Translations under genes and position numbers: made by a program
Notes under the pieces: generated by a model
Database searches by the model: none
Seen by the model: the letters and a program-made list of their open reading frames with translations, nothing else
What the model was told of the DNA's origin: nothing
NCBI RefSeq assembly: GCF_052076145.1
Contig: NZ_CP197246.1
Coordinates: forward strand, 186,001-250,000
Source: Kitasatospora sp052076145
GTDB lineage: Bacteria; Actinomycetota; Actinomycetes; Streptomycetales; Streptomycetaceae
Direction: 5' to 3'
Length of the DNA: 64,000 nucleotides
Part shown: positions 8,894 to 16,384 of the stretch, piece by piece
How the letters are laid out: the number at the start of each line of letters is the position of its first letter
Numbering within the stretch: position 1 is the first letter of the stretch

Positions 8894-9505
8894 GTGAACT
8901 CACCCCAGTCTCCGGACTTCGCCACCAAGCCCACGCTCCACGGTGAGCTGGTGACGCTCCGTCCGTTCCGGCTCGACGAGGACGCCCCGACGCTGCGCTC
9001 GCTCCTCCAGGACCCGGAGGTCGGCCGTCTCACCGGCAGCGACCACGGGCCGACCGACCCGCAGCCGTGGAGCGAGCACGACGAGGAGCGGATGCGCGCC
9101 TGGTACGGCACCCGGAACGAGCAGTCGGACCGTCTCGACCTGGCCGTCGTCGATCGCGAGACCGGCAGCTGCGTCGGCGAGGTCGTGCTGAACGAGTGGG
9201 ACGGCGACAACCGCAGCTGCAACTTCCGGATCGCGCTGGCCGAGCCCGGCCGCAACCGTGGTTTCGGTACCGAGGCCGCCCGGTTGATCGTCGGCCACGG
9301 CTTCGAGCAGCTCGGCCTGCACCGGATCTCGCTCGGGGTGTTCGCGTTCAACCCGCGCGCGCTCCGCGCCTACCAGAAGGCCGGGTTCGTGATCGAGGGC
9401 GTCCGGCGTGACGCGCTGCACTACGACGGCGCCTGGGTGGATGACACCGTGATGGCGATCCTGGCCCCCGAGTGGGAGCAGCACCGCGGCCGTCCCCGGC
9501 TCTGA
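8894..9505 (+). CDS. GNAT family N-acetyltransferase (RimJ/RimL-like)
   Basis: A 203-residue acetyltransferase of the ribosomal-protein or antibiotic acetyltransferase type. It contains the CoA-binding region EPGRNRGFGTEAARLIVGHGF and the late motif NPRALRAYQKAGFVIEG. The GTG at 8894 is preferred to an in-frame TTG at 8858, because the shorter product begins just before the domain. The ribosome site is weak. Substrate unknown. Confidence 0.82.
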   Translation: MNSPQSPDFATKPTLHGELVTLRPFRLDEDAPTLRSLLQDPEVGRLTGSDHGPTDPQPWSEHDEERMRAWYGTRNEQSDRLDLAVVDRETGSCVGEVVLNEWDGDNRSCNFRIALAEPGRNRGFGTEAARLIVGHGFEQLGLHRISLGVFAFNPRALRAYQKAGFVIEGVRRDALHYDGAWVDDTVMAILAPEWEQHRGRPRL

Positions 9506-9536
9506 CCGCGCGGCAGCCGTCGCCGGACATGCCGAA

Positions 9537-9561
9537 AGGCCCGGCTCGTCCGGCCGGGCCT
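9537..9561. terminator. hairpin terminator
   Basis: A 9-bp stem AGGCCCGGC / GCCGGGCCT, followed by a C/T-rich run, 32 bp after the acetyltransferase stop. Confidence 0.75.
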
Positions 9562-9591
9562 CCCTCTCCGTCTGCGCGGAGTCGACACACG

Positions 9592-9632
9592 TTGTACAGG
9601 TTGAACAAGTTACACAGGTTGAACTAGTTGAC
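9592..9632. repeat. 18-bp tandem operator-like repeats
   Basis: Two 18-bp units, ACAGGTTGAACAAGTTAC and ACAGGTTGAACTAGTTGAC, lie head to tail. The first overlaps a perfect inverted repeat TTGTAC-AGGTT-GAACAA (9592-9608). This AT-rich block stands in the 389-bp convergent gap 9506-9894, where no promoter is expected. That gap also holds the terminator at 9537, a hairpin at 9756 and a heptamer array at 9834; I see no gene in it. Confidence 0.55.
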
Positions 9633-9755
9633 ACATGCGGCCTGTCGTCCGGTCCCCCGGACTGCGGCCGAGCCCCGTCCCAGCGGGACTGACTTTCGGA
9701 CCTTTCGGTCTCGTCCGGCTCACCTACGCCGGTCTGCTCCGTCTCATGGAGCTGT

Positions 9756-9773
9756 CGGGCCCATCTGGGCCCG
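9756..9773. terminator. possible terminator hairpin for the minus-strand oxygenase
   Basis: CGGGCCCA-TC-TGGGCCCG is a perfect inverted repeat 122 bp downstream of the diiron oxygenase stop. The 2-nt loop means the real hairpin would open one or two pairs. The distance makes the role uncertain. Confidence 0.35.
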
Positions 9774-9833
9774 CTGGCTGATCAGCTACTGCCAGTCTGC
9801 CACCGTCGGCCCGGCCGTGCCACTGGCACCGCT

Positions 9834-9868
9834 GCACCTGCCACCTGCCACCTGCCACCTGCCACCTG
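9834..9868. repeat. CCACCTG heptamer array
   Basis: Five tandem heptamers, one GCACCTG followed by four perfect CCACCTG copies. This is a short-period array that could vary in copy number; it is noncoding as far as I can tell. Confidence 0.85.
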
Positions 9869-9894
9869 CCAGCGGCCGGCTGCCACGAGCGGGC

Positions 9895-10791
9895 TCAGAT
9901 CACGCCGACGCCCCGGAGCAGCCAGCGGTTGGTCCGCCCGACCAGCCCGGCGCGGTCGAGGACGCCGATCACCTTGGCCGCCATCTCCTTCTTGGTGGCC
10001 CGCCAGTGCGGGTTCGTCTTGGCCGCCTCCCGGCCCTCACGCGGGTCGATGCCGACGGCGGCGTAGAGGGCGGGGTGGATCAGGCTCTTGGTCGCACGGT
10101 AGATGACGACGCCGAGCAGCAGCTGCTCCCAGCGGCGGCGCAGCGCACCGAGGTCGCGGCGGACGAGCTCCTCGCGGGCGTACGTGATGTGCCGGGACTC
10201 CTCGATCACGTGGATGCGGGAGACCTGCCGGACCAGCGGTTGGAGGCTCTCGTCGGCCATCATCTCGCGCTGGAAGGAGTCCAGGATCTCCTCGACGTAC
10301 ATGGTGCCGCCGAAGGTCTGGCTGTGGGTGGAGGTCGCCTTGAAGAACCGGCCCAGCTCGTGCGAGAGCCGGCCGGGACCGTAGGCGGGGACGCCCATCC
10401 AGGAGATCATCTTGGCGAACATGACGGAGTGGCGGCACTCGTCGGCGATCTCGGTGAGTGCGTACTGCACGTGCGCGGTGGTCGGGTCACGGTCGAAGGC
10501 GTGCCGGAGCAGCATCTGCATGAGGATCTCCTCGAACCAGATGCCGACGCTGGCGATGCTCGCCACCTCGTGCTTGCTCAGCTCGATCCGCTGGGCCTCC
10601 GTCAGCCTGTCCCAGAGGTGGGTGCCGTAGAGGGAGAGACGGTTCGGCGGGGCGTAGTAGGCGCCCTCGACCGGCTCGGACTGCCAGTCGACGTCCTTGA
10701 GCGGGTCGAAGGAGAGCTTCGCGCTGGAGGCGAGCAGGCGCTCGGCCGTCCGTTGCCGCCCCCTGGTGCGCTCCTCGGCCGTCGTCGTCAT
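9895..10791 (-). CDS. AurF-like diiron oxygenase
   Basis: A 298-residue ferritin-fold protein of the AurF family (p-aminobenzoate N-oxygenase and relatives). Carboxylate and histidine ligands can be placed: E87/E88 in WFEEIL, E118 and H121 in DECRH, E167/E168 in YVEEIL, and H194, E198, H201 in HVIEESRH. The spacing of the last three matches AurF H223/E227/H230. Known members oxidise aryl amines to nitro groups, but many homologues outside gene clusters have no known substrate. No biosynthetic genes are adjacent. GAGAGGGG precedes the ATG. A promoter with an embedded near-palindrome lies upstream, so expression is probably under a TetR-type regulator encoded elsewhere. Confidence 0.82.
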   Translation of the reverse strand: MTTTAEERTRGRQRTAERLLASSAKLSFDPLKDVDWQSEPVEGAYYAPPNRLSLYGTHLWDRLTEAQRIELSKHEVASIASVGIWFEEILMQMLLRHAFDRDPTTAHVQYALTEIADECRHSVMFAKMISWMGVPAYGPGRLSHELGRFFKATSTHSQTFGGTMYVEEILDSFQREMMADESLQPLVRQVSRIHVIEESRHITYAREELVRRDLGALRRRWEQLLLGVVIYRATKSLIHPALYAAVGIDPREGREAAKTNPHWRATKKEMAAKVIGVLDRAGLVGRTNRWLLRGVGVI

Positions 10792-10839
10792 GGCCCAACC
10801 CCTCTCGCTGCCCTGCCCGGTCCAAGCCCTCTTGTTCTG

Positions 10840-10870
10840 AAGCTAGGGATTATTAGACAGTGAGTCAATA
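10840..10870 (-). promoter_or_regulatory. oxygenase promoter with overlapping palindromic operator
   Basis: On the minus strand TTGACT (10868-10863) and TAGCTT (10845-10840) are separated by 17 bp. The near-palindrome TATTAGAC-AGTGA-GTCAATA (10851-10870) covers the -35 and spacer. This is a clear AT-rich island in GC-rich DNA. A repressor bound here would block RNA polymerase. Confidence 0.55.
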
Positions 10871-10899
10871 GTGACGACAGCCACCATCGCCGGGCGGCA

Positions 10900-10950
10900 C
10901 CCGGCGCCCGGCATTCTGCGCCCGGCGCCCGGCATTCTGCGCCCGGCGCC
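10900..10950. repeat. 21-bp tandem repeat, 2.4 copies
   Basis: Two identical 21-bp units containing GGCATTCTGCG (10900-10920 and 10921-10941) and a partial third (10942-10950). The repeat lies between the stop of the carbonic-anhydrase-like gene and the oxygenase promoter. Confidence 0.85.
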
Positions 10951-10958
10951 AGCAGCTG

Positions 10959-11486
10959 TCAGCCCTCGTACGCCTCCGCGTGCGCCGACGCCAGCATCAG
11001 ATAGCCCTCGCCGTTCAACTTGATCCCGGCGCGCTCGTCCTCCGTCAGCTCCCGGCGGACCTTGCCCGGCACTCCGGCGACCAGCGAGCCTGGCGGTATC
11101 TGCGCGCCCTGCGGCACCACCGCACCGGCCGCCACCAGCGAGCCGGTGCCCACCCGGGCGCCGTTGAGCACCACGGCACCCATGCCGACCAGGACGTCGT
11201 CCTCGATCACGCAGCCGTGCAGCACCGCATTGTGACCCACCGTCACCCGCTGCCCGACCACCAGCGGGAATCCGGGGTCGGCGTGCAGCGTGCAGTTGTC
11301 CTGGACGTTGCTCGCCGCGCCGACCGCGATGGTCTCGGCGTCGGCCCGCAGCACTGCGCCGTACCAGACGCTCGCCCCCTCGGCGAGCGTCACGGCGCCG
11401 ACCACCACAGCGTTCGGCGCGACGAAGGCACCTGGGTGGACCTCGGGCACCAGGCCCCCGACGGCGGCGATCAACGGCTCTGCCAT
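10959..11486 (-). CDS. gamma-carbonic-anhydrase-like hexapeptide-repeat protein
   Basis: A 175-residue left-handed beta-helix protein of the gamma-CA/PaaY/YrdA family. Hexapeptide repeats run from about residue 15 to 145. The three His expected at the trimer-interface metal site are present in NCTLHAD and VGHNAVLHGC. Members bind Zn or Co; some are carbonic anhydrases, others thioesterases or of unknown function. AGGGAG precedes the ATG. It is divergent from the M1 peptidase gene. Confidence 0.85.
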   Translation of the reverse strand: MAEPLIAAVGGLVPEVHPGAFVAPNAVVVGAVTLAEGASVWYGAVLRADAETIAVGAASNVQDNCTLHADPGFPLVVGQRVTVGHNAVLHGCVIEDDVLVGMGAVVLNGARVGTGSLVAAGAVVPQGAQIPPGSLVAGVPGKVRRELTEDERAGIKLNGEGYLMLASAHAEAYEG

Positions 11487-11570
11487 GACACTCCCTCATC
11501 TCTGCTCGGTTGCCGGTAGCAGATCACACTCCCCTTGCCGCTTACCATCCCCTATTTCTGCAGGCGGTCT

Positions 11571-11587
11571 TAGCGTGAACATTTCAC
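11571..11587 (+). promoter_or_regulatory. candidate promoter and inverted repeat of M1 peptidase gene
   Basis: A TAGCGT hexamer (11571-11576) resembles Streptomyces -10 boxes, and GTGAA-CAT-TTCAC (11575-11587) is a perfect inverted repeat overlapping its downstream edge. No good -35 is visible. Confidence 0.35.
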
Positions 11588-11671
11588 GAAACAGGCATGG
11601 AAGGCCCTGGCGCCGGACAACCATCCGACTTACGTCCGACCAACCGTCACCCACCGCACCGGAGGCCCTTC

Positions 11672-13198
11672 GTGCGTAAGAGGATCATCGCCGCCGCCGC
11701 GAGCGCCGTACTGCTGCTGCTCGCCGTACCGGCCTCGGCCGCCGCCCCGACCCCGGGCGCGCCGGGGATCGGGGACCCGTACTACCCGACGTACGGGAAC
11801 GGCGGTTACGACGTCTCGCACTACGACCTCAGGCTGAAGTACCAGCCGGCCACCGACCTCCTGGAGGGCACTGCGACGATTCTCGCCACCGCGACGCAGG
11901 ACCTCTCCCGCTTCGACCTCGACTTCGCGCTGGACGTGAGCGAGGTGCTCGTCAACGGCCGCCCGGCGCGGTTCGCCGCCGACGGCGTGCAGGAGCTGGT
12001 GGTGACCCCGGCGGCCCCGCTGCCCAAGGGGTCGGCCGTGACCGTCGTCGTCCGGTACTCGGGCACCCCCTCCGAGGTCTCCCGGTACGGTTTCACCGCG
12101 TGGCACCGCACCCCGGACGGCGCGGTCGCGGCCGACGAGCCCGAATCCGCCTGGTGGTGGTTCCCGAGCAACGACCACCCGGCCGACAAGGCGACCTTCG
12201 ACGTCTCCGTGCTCGTCCCCGAGGGGACGCAGGCGATCAGCAACGGCGTGCTCACCTCGCAGAGTTCGCAGCGCGGCTGGACGCGCTACAACTGGCGCGA
12301 GAACAAGCCCCAGGCGACCTACCTCGCCACTCTCGCGGTCGGCCGCTTCGACCTCACCACCGGCACCAGCGCCGGTGGGGTGCCGGTGATCAACGCCTAC
12401 AGCAAGGACCTCGGCGACAACGACGGCGCGGCCCGCGCCAGCGTCGAGCGCACCGGCGAGATCGTCGACTGGCTGAGCGGCATCTTCGGGCCCTACCCGT
12501 TCAGCAGCGTCGGCGGGTACGTGCCGAACGTGCCCACCCACTACGCCCTGGAGACGCAGACCCGGGTCTTCTACAGCCCGGCCCAGTTCGCGGGCGGTGC
12601 CAACACCTCGGTCGTCGTGCACGAGCTGGCCCACCAGTGGTACGGCGACAGCGTCTCGTTGGAGCGCTGGAGCGACATCTGGCTGAACGAGGGCTTCGCC
12701 CGGTACGCCCAGTGGCTCTGGTCGGAGCACGAGGGCGAGGGCACCGCCCAGGAGCTGGCCGACTACGTCTACGCCTCGCACCCCGCCGACGACCCGTTCT
12801 GGCAGGTCGAGCCGGGTGACCCGGGTGCCGACGACCCGTTCGCCCTGGCGGTGTACGACCGTGGTGCGCTCGCCGTCCAGCAGTTGCGGGGTGCGGTCGG
12901 CGACGAGGCGTTCTTCCGCATCCTGCGGGCCTGGCCCACCGAGCACCGCTACGGCAACGCCACCGTCGCGCAGTTCCAGGCACTCGCCGAACGGATCTCC
13001 GGCAAGCCGCTCGGCCCGCTCCTGCAGACCTGGCTCTACACCCCCGGCAAGCCCGCCGGGCCTGCGCCGGCCGCCCTGCGCCAACCGCACTCCTGGCAGC
13101 AGATCGAGGCCACCGGCGAGCACGGGAGCCGAGCCGGGAGCCACGCCGACAGCCGAGCCGGAACCCGCGTCGGGGGTCAGCTCGGGGCGAGCCAGTAG
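11672..13198 (+). CDS. secreted M1 family metallopeptidase
   Basis: A 508-residue zinc aminopeptidase-type enzyme with a signal peptide (cleavage near ASAAA, residues 21-25). The zinc site is HELAH at 317-321 with the third ligand E340 in WLNEGFA, the HExxH-18-E spacing of the family. The GAMEN substrate-binding motif is changed to YALETQ (291-296), as in some short bacterial M1 enzymes. The C-terminal ERAP-like domain is missing, so the protein is a compact form. The GTG start follows GGAGG at good spacing. The last 22 bp overlap the convergent gene. Confidence 0.87.
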   Translation: MRKRIIAAAASAVLLLLAVPASAAAPTPGAPGIGDPYYPTYGNGGYDVSHYDLRLKYQPATDLLEGTATILATATQDLSRFDLDFALDVSEVLVNGRPARFAADGVQELVVTPAAPLPKGSAVTVVVRYSGTPSEVSRYGFTAWHRTPDGAVAADEPESAWWWFPSNDHPADKATFDVSVLVPEGTQAISNGVLTSQSSQRGWTRYNWRENKPQATYLATLAVGRFDLTTGTSAGGVPVINAYSKDLGDNDGAARASVERTGEIVDWLSGIFGPYPFSSVGGYVPNVPTHYALETQTRVFYSPAQFAGGANTSVVVHELAHQWYGDSVSLERWSDIWLNEGFARYAQWLWSEHEGEGTAQELADYVYASHPADDPFWQVEPGDPGADDPFALAVYDRGALAVQQLRGAVGDEAFFRILRAWPTEHRYGNATVAQFQALAERISGKPLGPLLQTWLYTPGKPAGPAPAALRQPHSWQQIEATGEHGSRAGSHADSRAGTRVGGQLGASQ

Positions 13199-13983
13199 GA
13201 CTGGTCGAGCGGGGCGCGGCTGCTCAGGTCCGCCCGGACCTGAGCAGCCAGCTTGCGGGTGTCCCGGCGGTTGACCGTCGCGCCGATCCCGGCGCCCACC
13301 AGCAGCGGCGTGAGCGACGGCAGCCGCCGCAACGAGCTGCGGACCAGCCGATTGCGGACCTTCTGCCGCACCTCGGCCCCCACCGCGACAGCCGCCAGGC
13401 TGGCGGCGGGGGCGATCAACGCCGAGCGGTCGATGCCGCGCCGGTCCGCCCAGGCGGTGACGTACCCGGCGGTCCGCTGGGCGAGCGTGCCCTTGGGTGC
13501 CTGGCCGTAGACCTCGTGCAGCTCCGCGATCAGCTTGATCTCGACGGCGGCCACGGCCAGCGCCTCCGCCGCGATCTCCAGCGGCATCGCGGGCGGCACG
13601 GGCAGCATCGCCGCCGCGCCGATGCTCGCCCCGACCGCGCCGGAGGCCCGGCAGGCGCCCAGCACCAGGCGGTCGGCCAACTCCTCGGGGGTCGCCGCGT
13701 CCGGGTGCTGGGCCCGCAGGGTCGCCAGGTCGCGGACGGGGATGCGGGGCGCCGCGTCGAGCAGCCGGTCGGCGAGCGCCCGGCCGCCCTTCCCGGCGGC
13801 GGCGCCGCCCTTGCCGAGCAGCCCGGTGATCGAGGAGACCAGCGCAGCGGCCCGCCGCGCCCCGGTGGTCTCCCGGGGTTCCCGGCGCTCCATCTCGGTG
13901 GAGAGCGCCGCCAGCTCCTCGGCGGCCCGGCCGTCCCCCGGCTCCGCCCCGGCCTGCTTGCCGCGCCTGCGCATGATTCCCAT
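13177..13983 (-). CDS. conserved hypothetical protein, possibly EcsC-like
   Basis: A 268-residue protein I do not recognise with certainty. It starts with a basic segment, then has alanine-rich helices. A central AAMLPVPPAMPLEIAAEALA region is hydrophobic enough to touch a membrane, and the C-terminal part has LTPLLVGAGIGATVNRRDTRKLA. The LP-rich core and a terminal glycine-rich helix with a conserved-looking N recall EcsC-family proteins, but this is only a resemblance. It overlaps the peptidase gene tail to tail by 22 bp. Confidence 0.65.
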   Translation of the reverse strand: MGIMRRRGKQAGAEPGDGRAAEELAALSTEMERREPRETTGARRAAALVSSITGLLGKGGAAAGKGGRALADRLLDAAPRIPVRDLATLRAQHPDAATPEELADRLVLGACRASGAVGASIGAAAMLPVPPAMPLEIAAEALAVAAVEIKLIAELHEVYGQAPKGTLAQRTAGYVTAWADRRGIDRSALIAPAASLAAVAVGAEVRQKVRNRLVRSSLRRLPSLTPLLVGAGIGATVNRRDTRKLAAQVRADLSSRAPLDQSYWLAPS

Positions 13984-14074
13984 GCAGAGCGCCTACCCGG
14001 ACAGCGGCCCGGCCACCCCCGCACGGACCGTAATGTGCTCGCCCGGCCGCACCGGCCGCATTAGGTTGGGCGCC

Positions 14075-14611
14075 ATGTCAGACATGTCAGAACTGCGTAC
14101 CGAACGCCTGCACCTGCGCGGATGGCGGGACTCCGATCTCGACCCGTGGGCCGCGATGAACGCCGACCCCGAGGTCCGCGAGTACTTCCCCGGCCTGCTC
14201 ACCCGGGAGCAGGCTGCGGGCTCGATCCAGCGCTTCCAGCAGGACATCACCGAGCGTGGGTACGGGTTCTGGGCCGTCGAGGTGGCGGCGACCGGCGAGT
14301 TCATCGGCTTCACCGGCCTGGACGCGGTCGACGACGGGATGCCCTTCACCGGCGTCGAGATCGGCTGGCGGCTCACCCGCAGCGCCTGGGGCCACGGCTA
14401 CGCCACCGAGGCCGCCCGCGCCTGCCTCGACCTCGGCTTCCGGCAGCTCGGCCTGCCCGAGATCCTCGCCGTCACCGCCGTCGGCAACCTCCGCTCGCAG
14501 GCCGTCATGGAGCGCCTGGGCATGACCCGCGACCCCGCCGACGACTTCGACGACCCGGACGTCCCCGAGGGCCCGCTCCGGGCGAGCGTCCTCTACCGCA
14601 TCCGCCCGTAG
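14075..14611 (+). CDS. GNAT family N-acetyltransferase (RimJ-like)
   Basis: A 178-residue acetyltransferase with the order N-terminal TERLHLRGWRDSDLDPW, the CoA-loop region RSAWGHGYATEAARACLDLGF, and VGNLRSQAVMERLGM. Two ATG codons 9 bp apart, at 14075 and 14084, both fit; the ribosome site is weak. Likely targets are a protein N-terminus or a small amine; unknown. Confidence 0.82.
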   Translation: MSDMSELRTERLHLRGWRDSDLDPWAAMNADPEVREYFPGLLTREQAAGSIQRFQQDITERGYGFWAVEVAATGEFIGFTGLDAVDDGMPFTGVEIGWRLTRSAWGHGYATEAARACLDLGFRQLGLPEILAVTAVGNLRSQAVMERLGMTRDPADDFDDPDVPEGPLRASVLYRIRP

Positions 14612-14657
14612 CGGGCGAGGCCGTAACCGAGGTCACCGGCGGGCCGTTGAAAAGATC

Positions 14658-15128
14658 ATGAAGACGAACCGCACCCGCGGCCGCTACCTCCGCCCGGCCG
14701 TCGCCGCCTCTGTCGCCGCCACCGCCCTGCTCGCTCCCCTCCCGGCGGCCGCCGCCGCACCCCGGGCCGCCGGGTCGGTGGAGTTCAAGTACGACGCCCC
14801 GCAGATCTCGGAGGAGGGCGACCACGTCCGCTGGCACTGGACGGTCACCAACGCCACCGACGAGGCCGTCCACAAGGTCACGCTGAAGAGCACACTGACG
14901 CCGCACCTCCCCATCACCAACGTCTCCGGCCCCTGCGTCGTCTCCCAGACGGCGTCGACGGTGACCTGTACCTGGGACGACCTCCGCCCCGGGCAGTCGG
15001 CCGGCGGCGACATCGACGCCGACCTCCCCGAGGACCTGTCCGGCGCCGTGCAGATCAAGGGCCGGATCACCTGGCAGTCGGACGCCCAGGCGCAGGCCCA
15101 GCAACAGCCGAAGCCGCAGCACCCGTAA
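14658..15128 (+). CDS. small secreted protein, DUF11-like fold
   Basis: A 156-residue exported protein. The signal peptide is clear (AAVAAS to PAAAAAAPRA, cleavage about residue 37). The mature part has one domain with a Cys pair, SGPCVVS and TVTCTWDDL, the pattern of DUF11-like beta-sandwich repeats found on bacterial surfaces. It ends in a Q/P-rich tail with no anchor. Function unknown. A very strong terminator follows. Confidence 0.75.
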   Translation: MKTNRTRGRYLRPAVAASVAATALLAPLPAAAAAPRAAGSVEFKYDAPQISEEGDHVRWHWTVTNATDEAVHKVTLKSTLTPHLPITNVSGPCVVSQTASTVTCTWDDLRPGQSAGGDIDADLPEDLSGAVQIKGRITWQSDAQAQAQQQPKPQHP

Positions 15129-15148
15129 CGGCAGGCGCCGGAAACGCC

Positions 15149-15193
15149 GGAATCCGGCCGTCCCGTGCGTGCAGCACGGGACGGCCGGATTCC
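15149..15193. terminator. very strong bidirectional terminator
   Basis: A perfect 20-bp stem (left arm 15149-15168, right arm 15174-15193) with the loop GTGCA, between convergent genes. Confidence 0.92.
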
Positions 15194-15219
15194 TGGACGA
15201 GCGGGGTGACCCGGACAGG

Positions 15220-15981
15220 TCAGACGCTGAGGACCTGGCCCGGCAGGATCAGGTCGGCGTCGCCGCCGATGACCTTGGCGTTGTTGCTGTAGAGCGACTT
15301 CCAGTCCAGGCCCTTGGAGGCGGCGATGGAGCTCAGGGTGTCGCCGCTCTTGACGGTGTAGGTGCCACCGTTGCTCTTCGCGGGGGCGGCCGGGGCAGCC
15401 GGGGTCTTCTTGGCGGCCTTCGGGGCCTCGGCGGGGGCCGCAGCCTTCGGGGTGGCGGCCTTCGGCGCGGCAGCCTTCGGGGCAGCAGCCTTCGGGGTGG
15501 CGGCCAGCGGGGCGCGCTGCTCCGAGCGGGAGGCCGCAGCGGAGGAGGAAGAGGAGGAGGAGGACGAGGTGTCGACCTGGGCGGCGGCGCCACCCTTGGT
15601 CAGGCCCGCCTTGACGGAGCAGACCGGCCAGGCGCCGGGGCCCTGGTCGGCGAGCACCTTCTCGGCGACGGCGATCTGCTGCGCCTTGCTCGCCTGGTCG
15701 GCGGAGGACGCGTACTGGGTGCCGCCGTAAGCGGCCCAGGTGCTCGGGGTGAACTGCAGGCCGCCGGAGAAGCCGTTGCCGGTGTTGATGCTCCAGTTGC
15801 CGGTGCTCTCGCACTGGGCGACCGCGTCCCACGTGGACACGGAGGCGGCGGAGGCCGAGGTGGCCGTGACGAGGCCGGCCACCGGGAGGGCCACGAGGGC
15901 GCCACCCATGAGGGCCATCCGAACGCGGTTGCGCTTCGGGGCGGTGGTGGTGGCAGCGGCGGTCTCGTTACGGAAAGTCAA
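15220..15981 (-). CDS. resuscitation-promoting-factor-like transglycosylase with LysM
   Basis: A 253-residue secreted muralytic protein. After a signal peptide ending at ATSASAA, the Rpf-type domain begins with WDAVAQCESTGNWSINTGNGFSGGLQF, whose Glu is the catalytic residue; the paired Cys (AQCES and WPVCSV) bound the domain. A serine run and a low-complexity A/P/K linker of repeated TPKAA/APKAA units lead to a C-terminal LysM (YTVKSGDTLSSIAASKGL). Such proteins cleave peptidoglycan and promote spore germination in Streptomyces. A TTG start at 15981 is chosen because AGAGGA lies 6 nt upstream; an in-frame ATG at 16017 lacks a comparable site. Confidence 0.88.
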   Translation of the reverse strand: MTFRNETAAATTTAPKRNRVRMALMGGALVALPVAGLVTATSASAASVSTWDAVAQCESTGNWSINTGNGFSGGLQFTPSTWAAYGGTQYASSADQASKAQQIAVAEKVLADQGPGAWPVCSVKAGLTKGGAAAQVDTSSSSSSSSSAAASRSEQRAPLAATPKAAAPKAAAPKAATPKAAAPAEAPKAAKKTPAAPAAPAKSNGGTYTVKSGDTLSSIAASKGLDWKSLYSNNAKVIGGDADLILPGQVLSV

Positions 15982-16174
15982 TGCAGATCCTCTCGGAAAC
16001 CCCGGGGTGGACATCACGACGAGACCCGCGAGGGTCAGGTCGGTACGTCTCGCTCGACGGGCGGCCGCTCACGTCTCGTACGTGGCCTGCCGCCCCGGCC
16101 ACCCGCTCCGCGTTCACGACCACCGGGTGGGTGGGCGCTGCGGGGGTGAAACCCGGGTAGTGCTCGGTGCACTG

Positions 16175-16190
16175 GTTACGAAGTTACGAG
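16175..16190. promoter_or_regulatory. GTTACGA direct repeat upstream of rpf-like gene
   Basis: GTTACGAA-GTTACGAG is an 8-bp direct repeat about 195 bp upstream of the Rpf start (GTAAC half-sites on the minus strand). GTAAC-type direct repeats are reported for the response regulator MtrA, which controls rpf genes in actinobacteria, so MtrA is a reasonable candidate. The 403-bp gap 15982-16384 holds this repeat and the palindrome at 16243; no gene is seen. Confidence 0.4.
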
Positions 16191-16242
16191 CGAACCGGGG
16201 GCAGAGACAAGGATTCTGGCGAAATCCCAGCTCAGCACCTTG

Positions 16243-16255
16243 TTACCGCAGGTAA
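16243..16255. promoter_or_regulatory. TTACC-GCA-GGTAA palindrome
   Basis: A perfect 13-bp inverted repeat in the same long upstream region of the rpf-like gene, 53 bp from the GTTACGA repeats. A second regulator or a second RR site could bind here. Confidence 0.35.
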
Positions 16256-16384
16256 TGGCAGAAGTGCGGGCCAGTGCTCAGGCGGATTCCGGCCCTCGGT
16301 CAAGATCGCCGAGGCCGCCGTTGTGCCCGCCGCCACACCCCGAACCGCGTGACGCCGGGCACGTTCTGCACCCGCCGCGACGGC

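Noticed and set aside
8900..9634. 244-residue minus-strand frame with a Cys/Thr-rich start
   Set aside because: It is antisense to the GNAT gene for most of its length, and its odd start only reflects the 18-bp repeats at 9592-9632.
9834..9868. CRISPR-like array
   Set aside because: The 7-bp units are contiguous with no spacers.
15982..16384. c-di-AMP (ydaO) riboswitch upstream of the rpf-like gene
   Set aside because: Expected from S. coelicolor rpfA, but the minus strand lacks the conserved GGGGUGAAU and CCGA(A/C)CCGUCAGCU-type motifs. A GGGGGTGAAACC string occurs only on the opposite strand with no suitable gene.
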